Shown here: positions 51,666 to 59,917 of the stretch, piece by piece | Layout of the letters: every line of letters begins with the position of its first letter | How positions within the stretch are numbered: the stretch's first letter is position 1 | From: Nioella aestuarii | Lineage (GTDB): Bacteria; Pseudomonadota; Alphaproteobacteria; Rhodobacterales; Rhodobacteraceae | Assembly (NCBI RefSeq): GCF_050896395.1 | Contig: NZ_JBPBBA010000015.1 | Coordinates: forward strand, 13,663 to 77,662 | DNA length: 64,000 nt | Direction: 5' to 3' | Translations under genes and position numbers: made by a program | The notes under the pieces: generated by a model | What the model was told of the DNA's origin: nothing | Seen by the model: only the letters and a program-made list of their open reading frames with translations | Database searches by the model: none

Positions 51666-52499
51666 TCAAGGGGTAACGCGGATGAAACGCGCACCAAGCT
51701 CGTCCTGACCGTTATTGCCCATGGTCAGGGTCCGCAAACGCGGAGCCTCACGCGAAAAAACATCGTCAGTGCGATCCAGAAGATCGAGAAGAGGTGCCAG
51801 ACCGCCTTGCAGATCCGCCGCCAGCGCAACCGGATCGTCACGCCAATGCGCCATGGCCGATACGACCGATACAATGCCGGGATGTCCGCCGGTTGATACG
51901 AACACCGGCGACCCGGACGAGCCGGGCACAACATGGCAGCTAAGCACCTGCATCCGGCCATCGCCGGTTTCCACCGCACAGCCGTTCTCCAGCGACGCAT
52001 GATCTTCCCGATCACGCCCGTAGGATACCACTTGCACCAGGTCGCCCTCTACCGCGCGGCCGCGCGCCGGGATCGGAACCACCTGATTGGACGGGATCGC
52101 GCGATCCAGCTCCAACAAGGCGATGTCCGTGCGAACCCGGTCCAGATCATCGGGCAGGTCGTATTCATAACCGGGATGCATCACCACCCGACGCACCCCG
52201 CGCAGGGCAATCGGCTGACCATTGCGCAGCCCGGCGCCAAACCGAAACCCGGCCTCGGGCAGCTGCTGGCCGGTTGTGGGATCGAACAGGCAATGGGCCG
52301 CCGTCAGAACCAGATCAGCAGCAATCAGCGTGCCGGTGCAAAACCCTGTCCCGGTGTCGAACCGACCCACAGCCTGCCATTGCCGATCCAACCCGTCGCC
52401 CGTCACCTCTTGCAAGGGCGGGCCGGCAGGCGCAATCGTCGGCAGGATCTGCGCTGAGGCCGCAGTGGTCATCAGAAGAAAAGCCAGCAAAACACGCAT
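51666..52499 (-). CDS. secreted trypsin-like serine protease
   Basis: Exported chymotrypsin-fold protease (277 aa) with a signal peptide ending near TAASAQ. The triad is visible: His in LTAAHC (about H70), Asp in RTDIALLEL (about D128) and Ser in PGSSGSPVF (about S195). Four Cys in TGFCTGTL, AAHCLFD, NGCAVETG and LSCHVVPG could form disulfides. It resembles roseobacter trypsin-like proteases of unknown target. The gene precedes glcF on the same strand, but no operon is implied. Confidence 0.85.
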   Translation of the reverse strand: MRVLLAFLLMTTAASAQILPTIAPAGPPLQEVTGDGLDRQWQAVGRFDTGTGFCTGTLIAADLVLTAAHCLFDPTTGQQLPEAGFRFGAGLRNGQPIALRGVRRVVMHPGYEYDLPDDLDRVRTDIALLELDRAIPSNQVVPIPARGRAVEGDLVQVVSYGRDREDHASLENGCAVETGDGRMQVLSCHVVPGSSGSPVFVSTGGHPGIVSVVSAMAHWRDDPVALAADLQGGLAPLLDLLDRTDDVFSREAPRLRTLTMGNNGQDELGARFIRVTP

Positions 52500-52565
52500 T
52501 TTTTGACTACCCCGGTTTCAGGTCGGGGCAAGGATGCCAGCGGACTGGGGCAGAAGTTTGACCCT

Positions 52566-53888
52566 CTAGCGCAGGATTGGGACAGGAATCTCGCGCTTGC
52601 CCTCGGCATCCAGTGCGGGCGGGCGTGGCCCCCCGGTGGCCCAATCCAGCAGCTCGACGGTATGGACAATCGGCACCTCGGTGCCCGATCCGATCTGCAT
52701 CATGCACCCGATATTGCCCGCCGCGATGATATCGGGGTTCTTCGCCTCCAACGTGCGGATCTTGCGGGCCTTCAGCTTGCCGGAAATCTCTGGCTGCATC
52801 AGGTTATACGTTCCCGCCGAGCCGCAGCACAGATGCGGGTCCGCCGGTTCGACAACCCCATAGCCCGCGCGCCGCAACAGGTCCTTCGGGAAGGTCTTGA
52901 TCTGCTGACCATGCTGCAACGAACAGGCCGCGTGATAGGCAACGGTCAGGCCCTTGTCAGACCCCTCTGGAAGATCGAGCTGCATCAGCAGTTCCGATAT
53001 ATCCATTGCGATCCCCGACACCGCCACCGCATCCTGTGCCAGCGGTTCGTTGCGGAACATGTGCCCGTAATCCTTGACCGTCGTGCCGCAACCGCTGGTG
53101 TTGATGACGATAGCATCCAAGCCGTCGCCATCCATCTCGGCCTTCCACGCTCGGATATTCTTCGCCGCCGAGCCATGGCTTTCCTTGGTCTTGCCCATGT
53201 GATGCGTCAGCGCCCCGCAGCAGCCCTGCCCATGCGGAATCACGACTTCACAGCCCAAACGCCGCAGCAGCCGGATCGTGGCGTCGTTGATATCGGTGTT
53301 CAGCGCCTTCTGCGCACAGCCGGTCATGAGAGCCACCCGCTTCTTCCGTTCGCCGGTCGCCGGGAACACCTGCGGATCGTCGTTTCTGCTGACCGGCGGG
53401 ATCTGCTTGGGCGCCATCGCCAGCATTGCCTTGAGCCGCGCATCAGGCATCAGGAACGCGAAGGGCCGTCCGATCTTGGCCCCAAGCAGCGCCAGACGGA
53501 ACCGCCCCGGATAGGGGATGATCTTGGCCAGCGTCCAGCGCAGCAGCCGGTCCATCAGCGGACGTTTGTAGGTCTTCTCGATATGGTCGCGCGCATGATC
53601 GACCAAATGCATGTAGTGCACACCTGACGGACAGGTCGTCATGCAAGCCAGACAAGACAGGCAGCGGTCCACATGCTTGACGGTCTTCTCATCCGCAGGC
53701 CGTCCACTTTCGAGCATATCTTTTATAAGATATATCCGCCCCCGCGGGCTGTCCAATTCATCCCCCAGAACCTGGTAGGTCGGGCAGGTCGCCGTGCAGA
53801 AGCCGCAATGAACGCAGGCGCGCAAAATCTCGTTCGACCGGGCAAGCCCCGGGTCTTTCAACTGGTCGTCTGTAAAGAAAGTCTGCAT
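52566..53888 (-). CDS. glcF: glycolate oxidase iron-sulfur subunit
   Basis: Electron-transfer subunit of glycolate oxidase (440 aa). Two [4Fe-4S] motifs, CVHCGFCTATCP (near residue 23) and CLSCLACMTTCP (near 72), are followed by two cysteine-rich domains with CCGALTHHMG and CCGSAGTYN. The true start is the ATG at 53888, whose first base coincides with the glcE stop (TGATG). The frame extends upstream, but that part only shadows glcE. With GlcD and GlcE it oxidises glycolate to glyoxylate at the membrane. Confidence 0.95.
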   Translation of the reverse strand: MQTFFTDDQLKDPGLARSNEILRACVHCGFCTATCPTYQVLGDELDSPRGRIYLIKDMLESGRPADEKTVKHVDRCLSCLACMTTCPSGVHYMHLVDHARDHIEKTYKRPLMDRLLRWTLAKIIPYPGRFRLALLGAKIGRPFAFLMPDARLKAMLAMAPKQIPPVSRNDDPQVFPATGERKKRVALMTGCAQKALNTDINDATIRLLRRLGCEVVIPHGQGCCGALTHHMGKTKESHGSAAKNIRAWKAEMDGDGLDAIVINTSGCGTTVKDYGHMFRNEPLAQDAVAVSGIAMDISELLMQLDLPEGSDKGLTVAYHAACSLQHGQQIKTFPKDLLRRAGYGVVEPADPHLCCGSAGTYNLMQPEISGKLKARKIRTLEAKNPDIIAAGNIGCMMQIGSGTEVPIVHTVELLDWATGGPRPPALDAEGKREIPVPILR

Positions 53889-55015
53889 CAGCCCATGACC
53901 CCCGGATTCAGAATGCCTTTCGGGTCGAACTGACGGCGCAGACCCTCCGAGAGAGCCGCCACCGGGGCCGGATCGGGGTGAAAGACCGGGACCCGCCCGC
54001 GCGTTTCCTCGCTGGCCCGGATCAATGTCGCATGGCCTGCGAAATCGCCCAGGTCCGCCCGCAGGTCGGTGCCCTCTGGCACCAGGGCCCACACCAGCCC
54101 CCCGCCCCAGTCCATCAGCACATCGCCCCCGGCCCGTGCAGCGATCTCCGGCCCGTCCGAGGGCTTCACGGAAATCCGCCAGACATCGCCCGCGCGGCCA
54201 TGGAACGACGCAACATCGCGCACCCATTGCCACCCTGCCTGCACACGGTCCGGGTCCGTTTCGACGGAGATGTCGCCCATATCTGCCAACACATCCCGCA
54301 GTTTGCCGGCGCGATAGGCAACACTGTCGGCGAACCCTTCCAGCCGCAGCATCGTCACCGGATGCCCGTCGATCCCGGCAGGCGTATGTGCAGCACCCGA
54401 AACCTCGAATGGCGACCCAAGCGCCTTGGACATTGCCGTCACTGCATCCGTATTGGACAGACCGTTGATCAGCACACAGGCCCGCGTCTCAATCCCCGGC
54501 AGCACCTTGAACGCCACCTCGCTCAGCACGCCGAGCGTCCCATAGCTACCAGCCATCAGCTTCACCAGGTCGTAGCCGGTGACGTTCTTCATCACCCGGC
54601 CACCATTCTTGATGATCGTCCCGCGCCCGTCGACGAACCGAACGCCAATAAGCGAATCCCGGCACGCCCCGACCTGAATCCGCCGTGGACCCGAGACATT
54701 GGCCGCAACCATGCCCCCGACGGTCGGCTCGCCCGACATCCCAAGCAACCCGCGATGATCCATTGGCTCAAAAGGCAGCCGCTGGTTCTCTGCCGCCAGC
54801 GCGGCCTCCACCTCAGCCAGGGGCGTGCCCGCTTTCGCCACGATCGTCAAAGCGCCGGGCTCATACAGCTCGATCCCCGACAGCCCGGCCGTGGACAGAT
54901 CCTCGCCCATCACCGACCGCCCAATGGGCCGCGTGCCGCCACCGACGATGCGCAAGGCCCCTTCGGCCCCGGCCACCGCCTCACTCAGCTCTTGTTCGTC
55001 CCTCGGGCTCAGCAT
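53888..55015 (-). CDS. glcE: glycolate oxidase FAD-binding subunit GlcE
   Basis: FAD-binding subunit (375 aa) of the GlcDEF glycolate oxidase. LRIVGGGTRPIGR near residue 22 and the FAD_binding_4 loops ALTIVAKAGTPLAEVEAAL and GGMVAANVSGPRRIQVGACR are typical. KNVTGYDLVKLMAGSYGTLG matches the FAD domain end. Its stop overlaps the start of glcF. A 77-nt spacer with a G-rich hairpin separates it from glcD. Confidence 0.93.
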   Translation of the reverse strand: MLSPRDEQELSEAVAGAEGALRIVGGGTRPIGRSVMGEDLSTAGLSGIELYEPGALTIVAKAGTPLAEVEAALAAENQRLPFEPMDHRGLLGMSGEPTVGGMVAANVSGPRRIQVGACRDSLIGVRFVDGRGTIIKNGGRVMKNVTGYDLVKLMAGSYGTLGVLSEVAFKVLPGIETRACVLINGLSNTDAVTAMSKALGSPFEVSGAAHTPAGIDGHPVTMLRLEGFADSVAYRAGKLRDVLADMGDISVETDPDRVQAGWQWVRDVASFHGRAGDVWRISVKPSDGPEIAARAGGDVLMDWGGGLVWALVPEGTDLRADLGDFAGHATLIRASEETRGRVPVFHPDPAPVAALSEGLRRQFDPKGILNPGVMG

Positions 55016-55030
55016 GAAAGCGCCCTTCCT

Positions 55031-55080
55031 TCTTCTTGGCAGAAATACTCCAGGGGGGTGCGGGGGGAGGATCCCCCCGC
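55031..55080. repeat. G-rich hairpin element between glcD and glcE
   Basis: CTTGGCAGAAATACTCC is followed by GCGGGGGG-AGGAT-CCCCCCGC (8-bp stem, 55060-55080). Similar segments (CTT...AAATACTCC then a G-run hairpin) recur between genes in Rhodobacteraceae genomes I know of; a fixed name cannot be given. Confidence 0.5.
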
Positions 55081-55092
55081 GGATCGACGCCG

Positions 55093-56532
55093 TCAGGCGG
55101 CGAAATCCCTATGCGACTGCGAAACCGACAACGGAAACACCTTGGCCGGGTTCAAAAGCCATTTCGGATCGAACACATCCTTCACCCGCATCTGAGCGTC
55201 CATGTCCGGCCCGGTGAATTGCGCCACCATCAGATCCCGCTTTTCGATCCCCACGCCGTGCTCGCCGGTCAGGCACCCGCCCACTTCGACACAGAGCTTC
55301 AGGATATCCGCCCCGAAAGCTTCGCATTTCTCCAGGTCGCCCGGCTTGTTTGCATCGAACAGGATCAGCGGGTGCATATTGCCATCCCCGGCATGGAAGA
55401 CATTGCCCACATCCAGCCCGTATTCCTTCGACATCTCCCCGATCCGGCGCAGCACCAGTGGCAGGGCTGACACCGGGATCGTCCCGTCGAGGCACATGTA
55501 ATCGTTGATCTGCCCCATGGCTCCAAAGGCCGATTTGCGCCCCAGCCAGATCCGCGCGCTTTCGTCGGCGGATTTGCTTTCGCGCAATTCCACGGGGTTA
55601 TGCTTGCGGGCGATCTGGCTGATCACCCCAAGCTGCGCGTCGATCTCGGCGTCCGATCCCTCGACCTCCACGATCAAAAGCGCTTCGCAATCGGGGTATC
55701 CCGCGCCCGCAAACGCCTCGGTCGCGCGGATACAGGGACGGTCCATGAACTCGATCGCAACCGGCAGAACGCCCGCCTTGATGATGTCGGACACACATTC
55801 GCCCGCCACCTCGTTGCTGTCATATCCAATCAGCACCGGTCGCGCGCCCTCGGGCTTGGGCAGGATGCGAAGAGTGGCTTCTGTCACCACCCCAAGCTGG
55901 CCTTCCGATCCGCAAATCAGCCCCAGCAGATCCAGCCCGCCCGCATCCAAATGCGCGCCGCCGATCTCGACCACCGTGCCATCCATCAGCACCATCGTGA
56001 CACCCATCAGGTTGTTGGTGGTCACGCCGTATTTCAGGCAATGCGCCCCGCCCGAGTTCATAGCGATATTGCCGGCAATGGCGCAGGCCAGCTGGCTCGA
56101 CGGATCAGGCGCGTAGAAAAACCCATGCTCTTCAACCGCGCCGGTGACAGACAGGTTCGTGCGCCCGGTCTGCACCCGGATGATGCGGTTATCGTAGTCG
56201 GTTTCCAGAACCTCGTTCATCCGCGCCACGCCCAGGATCACGCTGTCGGCCGTCGGCAACGCCCCGCCCGCCAATGATGTTCCCGCGCCGCGTGGCACAA
56301 CTGGAACACCCTCCTCGTGGCAGATCCTCAACACCGCTGCGACCTCTTTGGTCGACGAAGGCAAGACCGCTGCCAGAGGTGGGCAGCGATAAGCCGTCAG
56401 TGCGTCGCATTCATAGGCGCGTGTTTCCGAAGGGTCATCGATTACCGCATCTATTGGCAGCACCGCCTTCAGGCGCGCCACGATCCGGGCCTTACCCGAC
56501 AAAATCGTCTGGTTCGGGGCTGGCATTTCCAT
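55093..56532 (-). CDS. glcD: glycolate oxidase subunit GlcD
   Basis: FAD-linked catalytic subunit (479 aa) of glycolate oxidase. AVLPSSTKEVAAVLRICHEE, VVPRGAGTSLAGGALPTADS and YAPDPSSQLACAIAGNIAMN hold the FAD, and GGAHCLKYGVTTNNL follows. The C-terminal FAD-oxidase domain has VGNVFHAGDGNMHPLILFD with the conserved metal-binding His residues and GGCLTGEHGVGIEKRDLM. GGGAGG lies 7 nt before the ATG at 56532. The operon order is glcD-glcE-glcF. An inverted repeat directly upstream may be a regulator site. Confidence 0.95.
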   Translation of the reverse strand: MEMPAPNQTILSGKARIVARLKAVLPIDAVIDDPSETRAYECDALTAYRCPPLAAVLPSSTKEVAAVLRICHEEGVPVVPRGAGTSLAGGALPTADSVILGVARMNEVLETDYDNRIIRVQTGRTNLSVTGAVEEHGFFYAPDPSSQLACAIAGNIAMNSGGAHCLKYGVTTNNLMGVTMVLMDGTVVEIGGAHLDAGGLDLLGLICGSEGQLGVVTEATLRILPKPEGARPVLIGYDSNEVAGECVSDIIKAGVLPVAIEFMDRPCIRATEAFAGAGYPDCEALLIVEVEGSDAEIDAQLGVISQIARKHNPVELRESKSADESARIWLGRKSAFGAMGQINDYMCLDGTIPVSALPLVLRRIGEMSKEYGLDVGNVFHAGDGNMHPLILFDANKPGDLEKCEAFGADILKLCVEVGGCLTGEHGVGIEKRDLMVAQFTGPDMDAQMRVKDVFDPKWLLNPAKVFPLSVSQSHRDFAA

Positions 56533-56545
56533 GGCGATCCTCCCT

Positions 56546-56576
56546 AAATTTGGTAAACAAATATAACCAATTTACC
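56546..56576. promoter_or_regulatory. candidate GntR-type operator upstream of glcD
   Basis: An AT-rich inverted repeat, AAATTTGGT (56546-56554) and ACCAATTTA (56566-56574), and a nested GGTAAA/TTTACC lie 14-44 nt before the glcD start. The TTGGT/ACCAA half-sites resemble those of GlcC/PdhR-type GntR regulators, but the spacing is 11 instead of the usual 3. Confidence 0.4.
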
Positions 56577-56615
56577 GCTTTAGCAATAGAAAGCCCTCGG
56601 ATATAGGGTTTCCAA

Positions 56616-57323
56616 ATGAGATTTCTTGACCAAATCGCCCTCTTCACACCGTTTGATGCCCTCGCCACGGCGCTGATCTTCTGCGCGTGGGTCGTGCTCG
56701 GATGGCTAATCGAATCTTCGCGCCTGTCCCGACCTTCCGTCACGATCCTGATGATCGAATACCGCCGCGACTGGATGCGAGAGATGATTACCCGCCAGCC
56801 GCGCATCTTCGACGCGGCGATCCTGTCGAGCCTCAGGCAAGGCACAAACTTCCTCGCCTCCGCCTCGATGATCGCGCTTGGCGGGCTTCTGGCGCTTATC
56901 GGCAATGCCGAGCGGCTGCTTGGCGTGGCCGAAGACCTGACCCTTGGTGGCACGCCAACCATGGTTGTTGAGATCAAGCTGATGGCCACCGGCATCTTCC
57001 TGCTCTACGCCTTCCTCAAATTCGTCTGGTCGAACCGGCTGTTTGGCTATTGCGCCGTGCTGATGGCCGCCGTGCCGAACGAACCGGACGATCTGCGCAC
57101 CCTGCCCCGCGCGATGCAGGCGGCCGAGGTCAATATCCGCGCTGCCTTCAACTTCAACCGGGGGCTCCGGGCGCTCTATTTCTCGCTCGGGTCGCTGGCC
57201 TGGCTGCTTGGACCATTGGCGCTGATCTGTGGCACGGCGGCAGTCAGCTACATGATCTGGTCGCGCGAGTTTGCTTCGCATTCCCGCCGCATCCTGATGG
57301 TCCCGCCCCAGTCAGCCCCCTAA
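56616..57323 (+). CDS. DUF599 membrane protein
   Basis: Inner-membrane protein of 235 aa with about five hydrophobic segments (10-32, 80-100, 128-148 and 185-215). Recognisable features are MIEYRRDWMREMITRQPRIFDAAILSSL (given by EYRRDWMREM and RIFDAAILSS), QGTNFLASASMIALGGLLAL, and FKFVWSNRLFGYCAVLMAAV-like (LKFVWSNRLFGYCAVLMAAV) with NIRAAFNFNRGLRALYFSLG. These match DUF599, whose function is unknown. It is divergent from glcD and precedes a small secreted protein. Confidence 0.85.
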   Translation: MRFLDQIALFTPFDALATALIFCAWVVLGWLIESSRLSRPSVTILMIEYRRDWMREMITRQPRIFDAAILSSLRQGTNFLASASMIALGGLLALIGNAERLLGVAEDLTLGGTPTMVVEIKLMATGIFLLYAFLKFVWSNRLFGYCAVLMAAVPNEPDDLRTLPRAMQAAEVNIRAAFNFNRGLRALYFSLGSLAWLLGPLALICGTAAVSYMIWSREFASHSRRILMVPPQSAP

Positions 57324-57376
57324 GCCTCGCGCAAATGTCAGGTGACGGGCGTCCTGTGGCCTGCCACCCTGCCCAC

Positions 57377-57727
57377 ATGCGTGTCCTGCCCCTGTCCCTT
57401 CTGCTGCTTGCCAGCCCCGCCCTGTCCGACCCTGCCCGCATCCTAGGGGCCGAGGCCACGCGGGCACAAAGCGACTGGCGCTTTGATGTGACTTTAGAGC
57501 ATGACGATACCGGCTGGGACGACTATGCCGATGGATGGCGGATCGAACTCTCCGATGGCACCGTGCTTGGCACACGCATTCTGGCCCATCCGCATGTGAC
57601 GGAACAGCCCTTCACCCGGTCCCTGTCTGGCGTCGCGGTGCCGGAAGGAACCCGGTCGGTCCATATCCGCGCCCGCACCAACCAGACCGGATGGGATAAT
57701 GAGACTGTCGCGCTCACACTGCCCTGA
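57377..57727 (+). CDS. small secreted protein
   Basis: Exported protein of 116 aa with a signal peptide ending near SPALSD. The mature part is beta-rich (DWRFDVTLEHDDTGWDDYAD, WRIELSDGTVLGTRILAHPH, RSVHIRARTNQTGWDNETV). Homologues are common in roseobacters next to DUF599; the function is unknown. The ATG at 57377 lies 53 nt after the DUF599 stop. Confidence 0.7.
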   Translation: MRVLPLSLLLLASPALSDPARILGAEATRAQSDWRFDVTLEHDDTGWDDYADGWRIELSDGTVLGTRILAHPHVTEQPFTRSLSGVAVPEGTRSVHIRARTNQTGWDNETVALTLP

Positions 57728-57844
57728 TCCGCTTTCATCTTGGTCCAGAGACAGCGGAATAGTCGCCGCAGGCGACAGGGGCAAAGCCTCGCGAGCCTCC
57801 TAAGAAATCGACCACTGTCGGCGCGGGCCAAAGGCGCGGCGAAT

Positions 57845-59917
57845 TTACCGCCGCCCCTCGCGCAACCACGCCGCCAGCATCAGAGCCGCCGCGATCAACA
57901 GGAACAGCCAACCGGCAATCAGTGGTGTCACAGTCACATCGGTGGTCAGGTAAGCCCCGCGCGGGGTCAGCCCGATCCAGCCGCGTCCAGCCGCGTTGCG
58001 CCCCTCCGACACCAGCCGGACATCCGGCACGCCGCCTTCCAACCGAAGCACGCCACCGCGCATGACATCGGAGAAGGGGTCCACCGCCGCGCCGCTGGCC
58101 AGCGTTTCCTCGAACTCTCGCGGTGCGGCGGGGCCAAGCGCGATGACCGCTTCCTCCTCGCCCTCGCGCAACCGGTAGAGCCCGGTTTCCGGCCCCGTCA
58201 CCTCGCCTGTGAACCGGCCCGGTGCGGTTTCTTCCAAGGACAGTTCGTGCTCGGTTCCGTCAGGATAGGTCACCGTTACCGGGCCAACCGCATCGCCCAG
58301 GGTCTGCCGCGTGACAAAGATAACCTGCCCATCCGCATCGGCGCGCAGGGCTTCTTCCTCCAGCTCGGGCTCGCCCATCATCCAATGCGCAAGCCGCCTG
58401 AGCAGTTCCAGCTGTGGCCCGCCGCCCTCATAGCCTCGGTCCCAGAGCCACGCGTGATCGGATGCCAGCAGCGCCACGCGCCCCTCGCCCACCCGGTCCA
58501 GCATCAACAGCGGGCGTCCCTCTGCCCCGGTCATGACCGTATTGCCGCTTTCCTCAATCAACTCGATCTGGCGCAGCCAACGCCCCCATGGCGCGTCACT
58601 GTCAGGCAGGGCCGTGTGTTCCGAGGCCAGCCCACGCGTCACCGGGTGGCGTTCGCCAAGCTCCGAGATCTCTGGCAAGTAAGCCTGTTCCATCACTTGC
58701 GCCGTGGGGCGGCCCGGCATGATATCTGCCAAGGGCGTGCGGTAGAGCGAAGCGGCAGAGGCAAATTCCGGCCCCGTCGCCATCAGAAGCGCCCCGCCGC
58801 GTTCCACGTATTGGCGCACGTTATCCAGATAGACCATCGGCAGGATGCCCCGCCGCTGGTATCGGTCGAAGATCACCAGATCGAACTCGTCGATGGTTTC
58901 CAGAAAAAGCTCGCGCGTGGGGAAGGCGATCAGGCTCAGCTCGGTCACCGGCACGCCATCGTTGCGATCAGGCGGACGCAGGATGGTGAAATGCACAAGA
59001 TCCACCGCCGGGTCGGATTTCAGCAGGTTGCGCCATGTGCGCTGGCCGGGATGCGGCTGGCCAGAAACGAGCAGAACCCGCAGCCGGTCCCGCACCCCGT
59101 TGATCTGCACCACGGCGGCGTTGTTGCGGTCGGTCAGTTCCCCCGGCGCTTCCGGCAGATTGAACTGGATCACGTTCATCCCCGCATGTGGCAGCACCAG
59201 CGGCAGATCCAGATCCTGCCCCGTCGGAACCATGAATGTGCGCGGCGCGTCCCCGTCGATGGAAATTTGCAACTCAGCCCGCGCGGGCAGATCCCCCGGC
59301 ACCGCGCCGTCATCGTCAATGCGCAGGGTCATGACGAATTCCTCGCCCAGAATGGCGAAAGAGGGCGCATTGCGGACGATCAGCCGCCGGTCCCAGTCAC
59401 TGTCCCGCCCGGTGATCAGCGCATGAAGTGGCGCGGGTAAATCGGGCGCAAGGTCGAGATCATGAATGCGCCCATCAGTGACCAGAATGGCCCCGGCGAT
59501 CCGCGCGCGCGGCTCTTCCGCCAGCAGCTCGGTCAGCGCCGCCATCGCCAGCGTACCCTGATTGTCGGCGGCATCCGCAACCCGTGCCTCGCGCAGCTCC
59601 ATCCCCAGATCGGCCACCTCGCGGCGGATCGAGGCAATCGCCTCTTCGCTTTGGTCGGGCCGGTCGGAAATACGTTGCGAGGCGCTTTCGTCAATGACCA
59701 GAAGCACGATATCGCTCAGCGGCTCCCGCTCCTCGTTTTGCAGCGCCGGATTGGCCAGGGCGACCAGCAGCGCCAGCCCCGCAAGCCCGCGCAACCACCA
59801 GCCGGGCAAGCCCCGCCAGACCTGCAAGGCCAGCAACGCCAGAACCGCGCCCGCCAGCCCCCAGATAAGGGGCCAGGACAGCAGCGGGTCAAAGAGGATG
59901 GATCCCGCCATGTTCAT
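57845..59917 (-). CDS. large membrane protein of the DUF58/DUF4159 operon
   Basis: Envelope protein of 690 aa with membrane helices at about 8-60 (three segments) and at the C-terminus (GWLFLLIAAALMLAAWL). The middle has a glutamine-amidotransferase-like fold, suggested by FDLVIFDRYQRRGILPMVY and GGALLMATGPEFASAA. RVALLASDHAWLWDRGYEGG is shared with BatA-operon-type proteins. Its start overlaps the stop of the DUF4159 gene. The four-gene context (MoxR, DUF58, DUF4159, this) is a known envelope module of unclear function in alphaproteobacteria. Confidence 0.75.
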   Translation of the reverse strand: MNMAGSILFDPLLSWPLIWGLAGAVLALLALQVWRGLPGWWLRGLAGLALLVALANPALQNEEREPLSDIVLLVIDESASQRISDRPDQSEEAIASIRREVADLGMELREARVADAADNQGTLAMAALTELLAEEPRARIAGAILVTDGRIHDLDLAPDLPAPLHALITGRDSDWDRRLIVRNAPSFAILGEEFVMTLRIDDDGAVPGDLPARAELQISIDGDAPRTFMVPTGQDLDLPLVLPHAGMNVIQFNLPEAPGELTDRNNAAVVQINGVRDRLRVLLVSGQPHPGQRTWRNLLKSDPAVDLVHFTILRPPDRNDGVPVTELSLIAFPTRELFLETIDEFDLVIFDRYQRRGILPMVYLDNVRQYVERGGALLMATGPEFASAASLYRTPLADIMPGRPTAQVMEQAYLPEISELGERHPVTRGLASEHTALPDSDAPWGRWLRQIELIEESGNTVMTGAEGRPLLMLDRVGEGRVALLASDHAWLWDRGYEGGGPQLELLRRLAHWMMGEPELEEEALRADADGQVIFVTRQTLGDAVGPVTVTYPDGTEHELSLEETAPGRFTGEVTGPETGLYRLREGEEEAVIALGPAAPREFEETLASGAAVDPFSDVMRGGVLRLEGGVPDVRLVSEGRNAAGRGWIGLTPRGAYLTTDVTVTPLIAGWLFLLIAAALMLAAWLREGRR

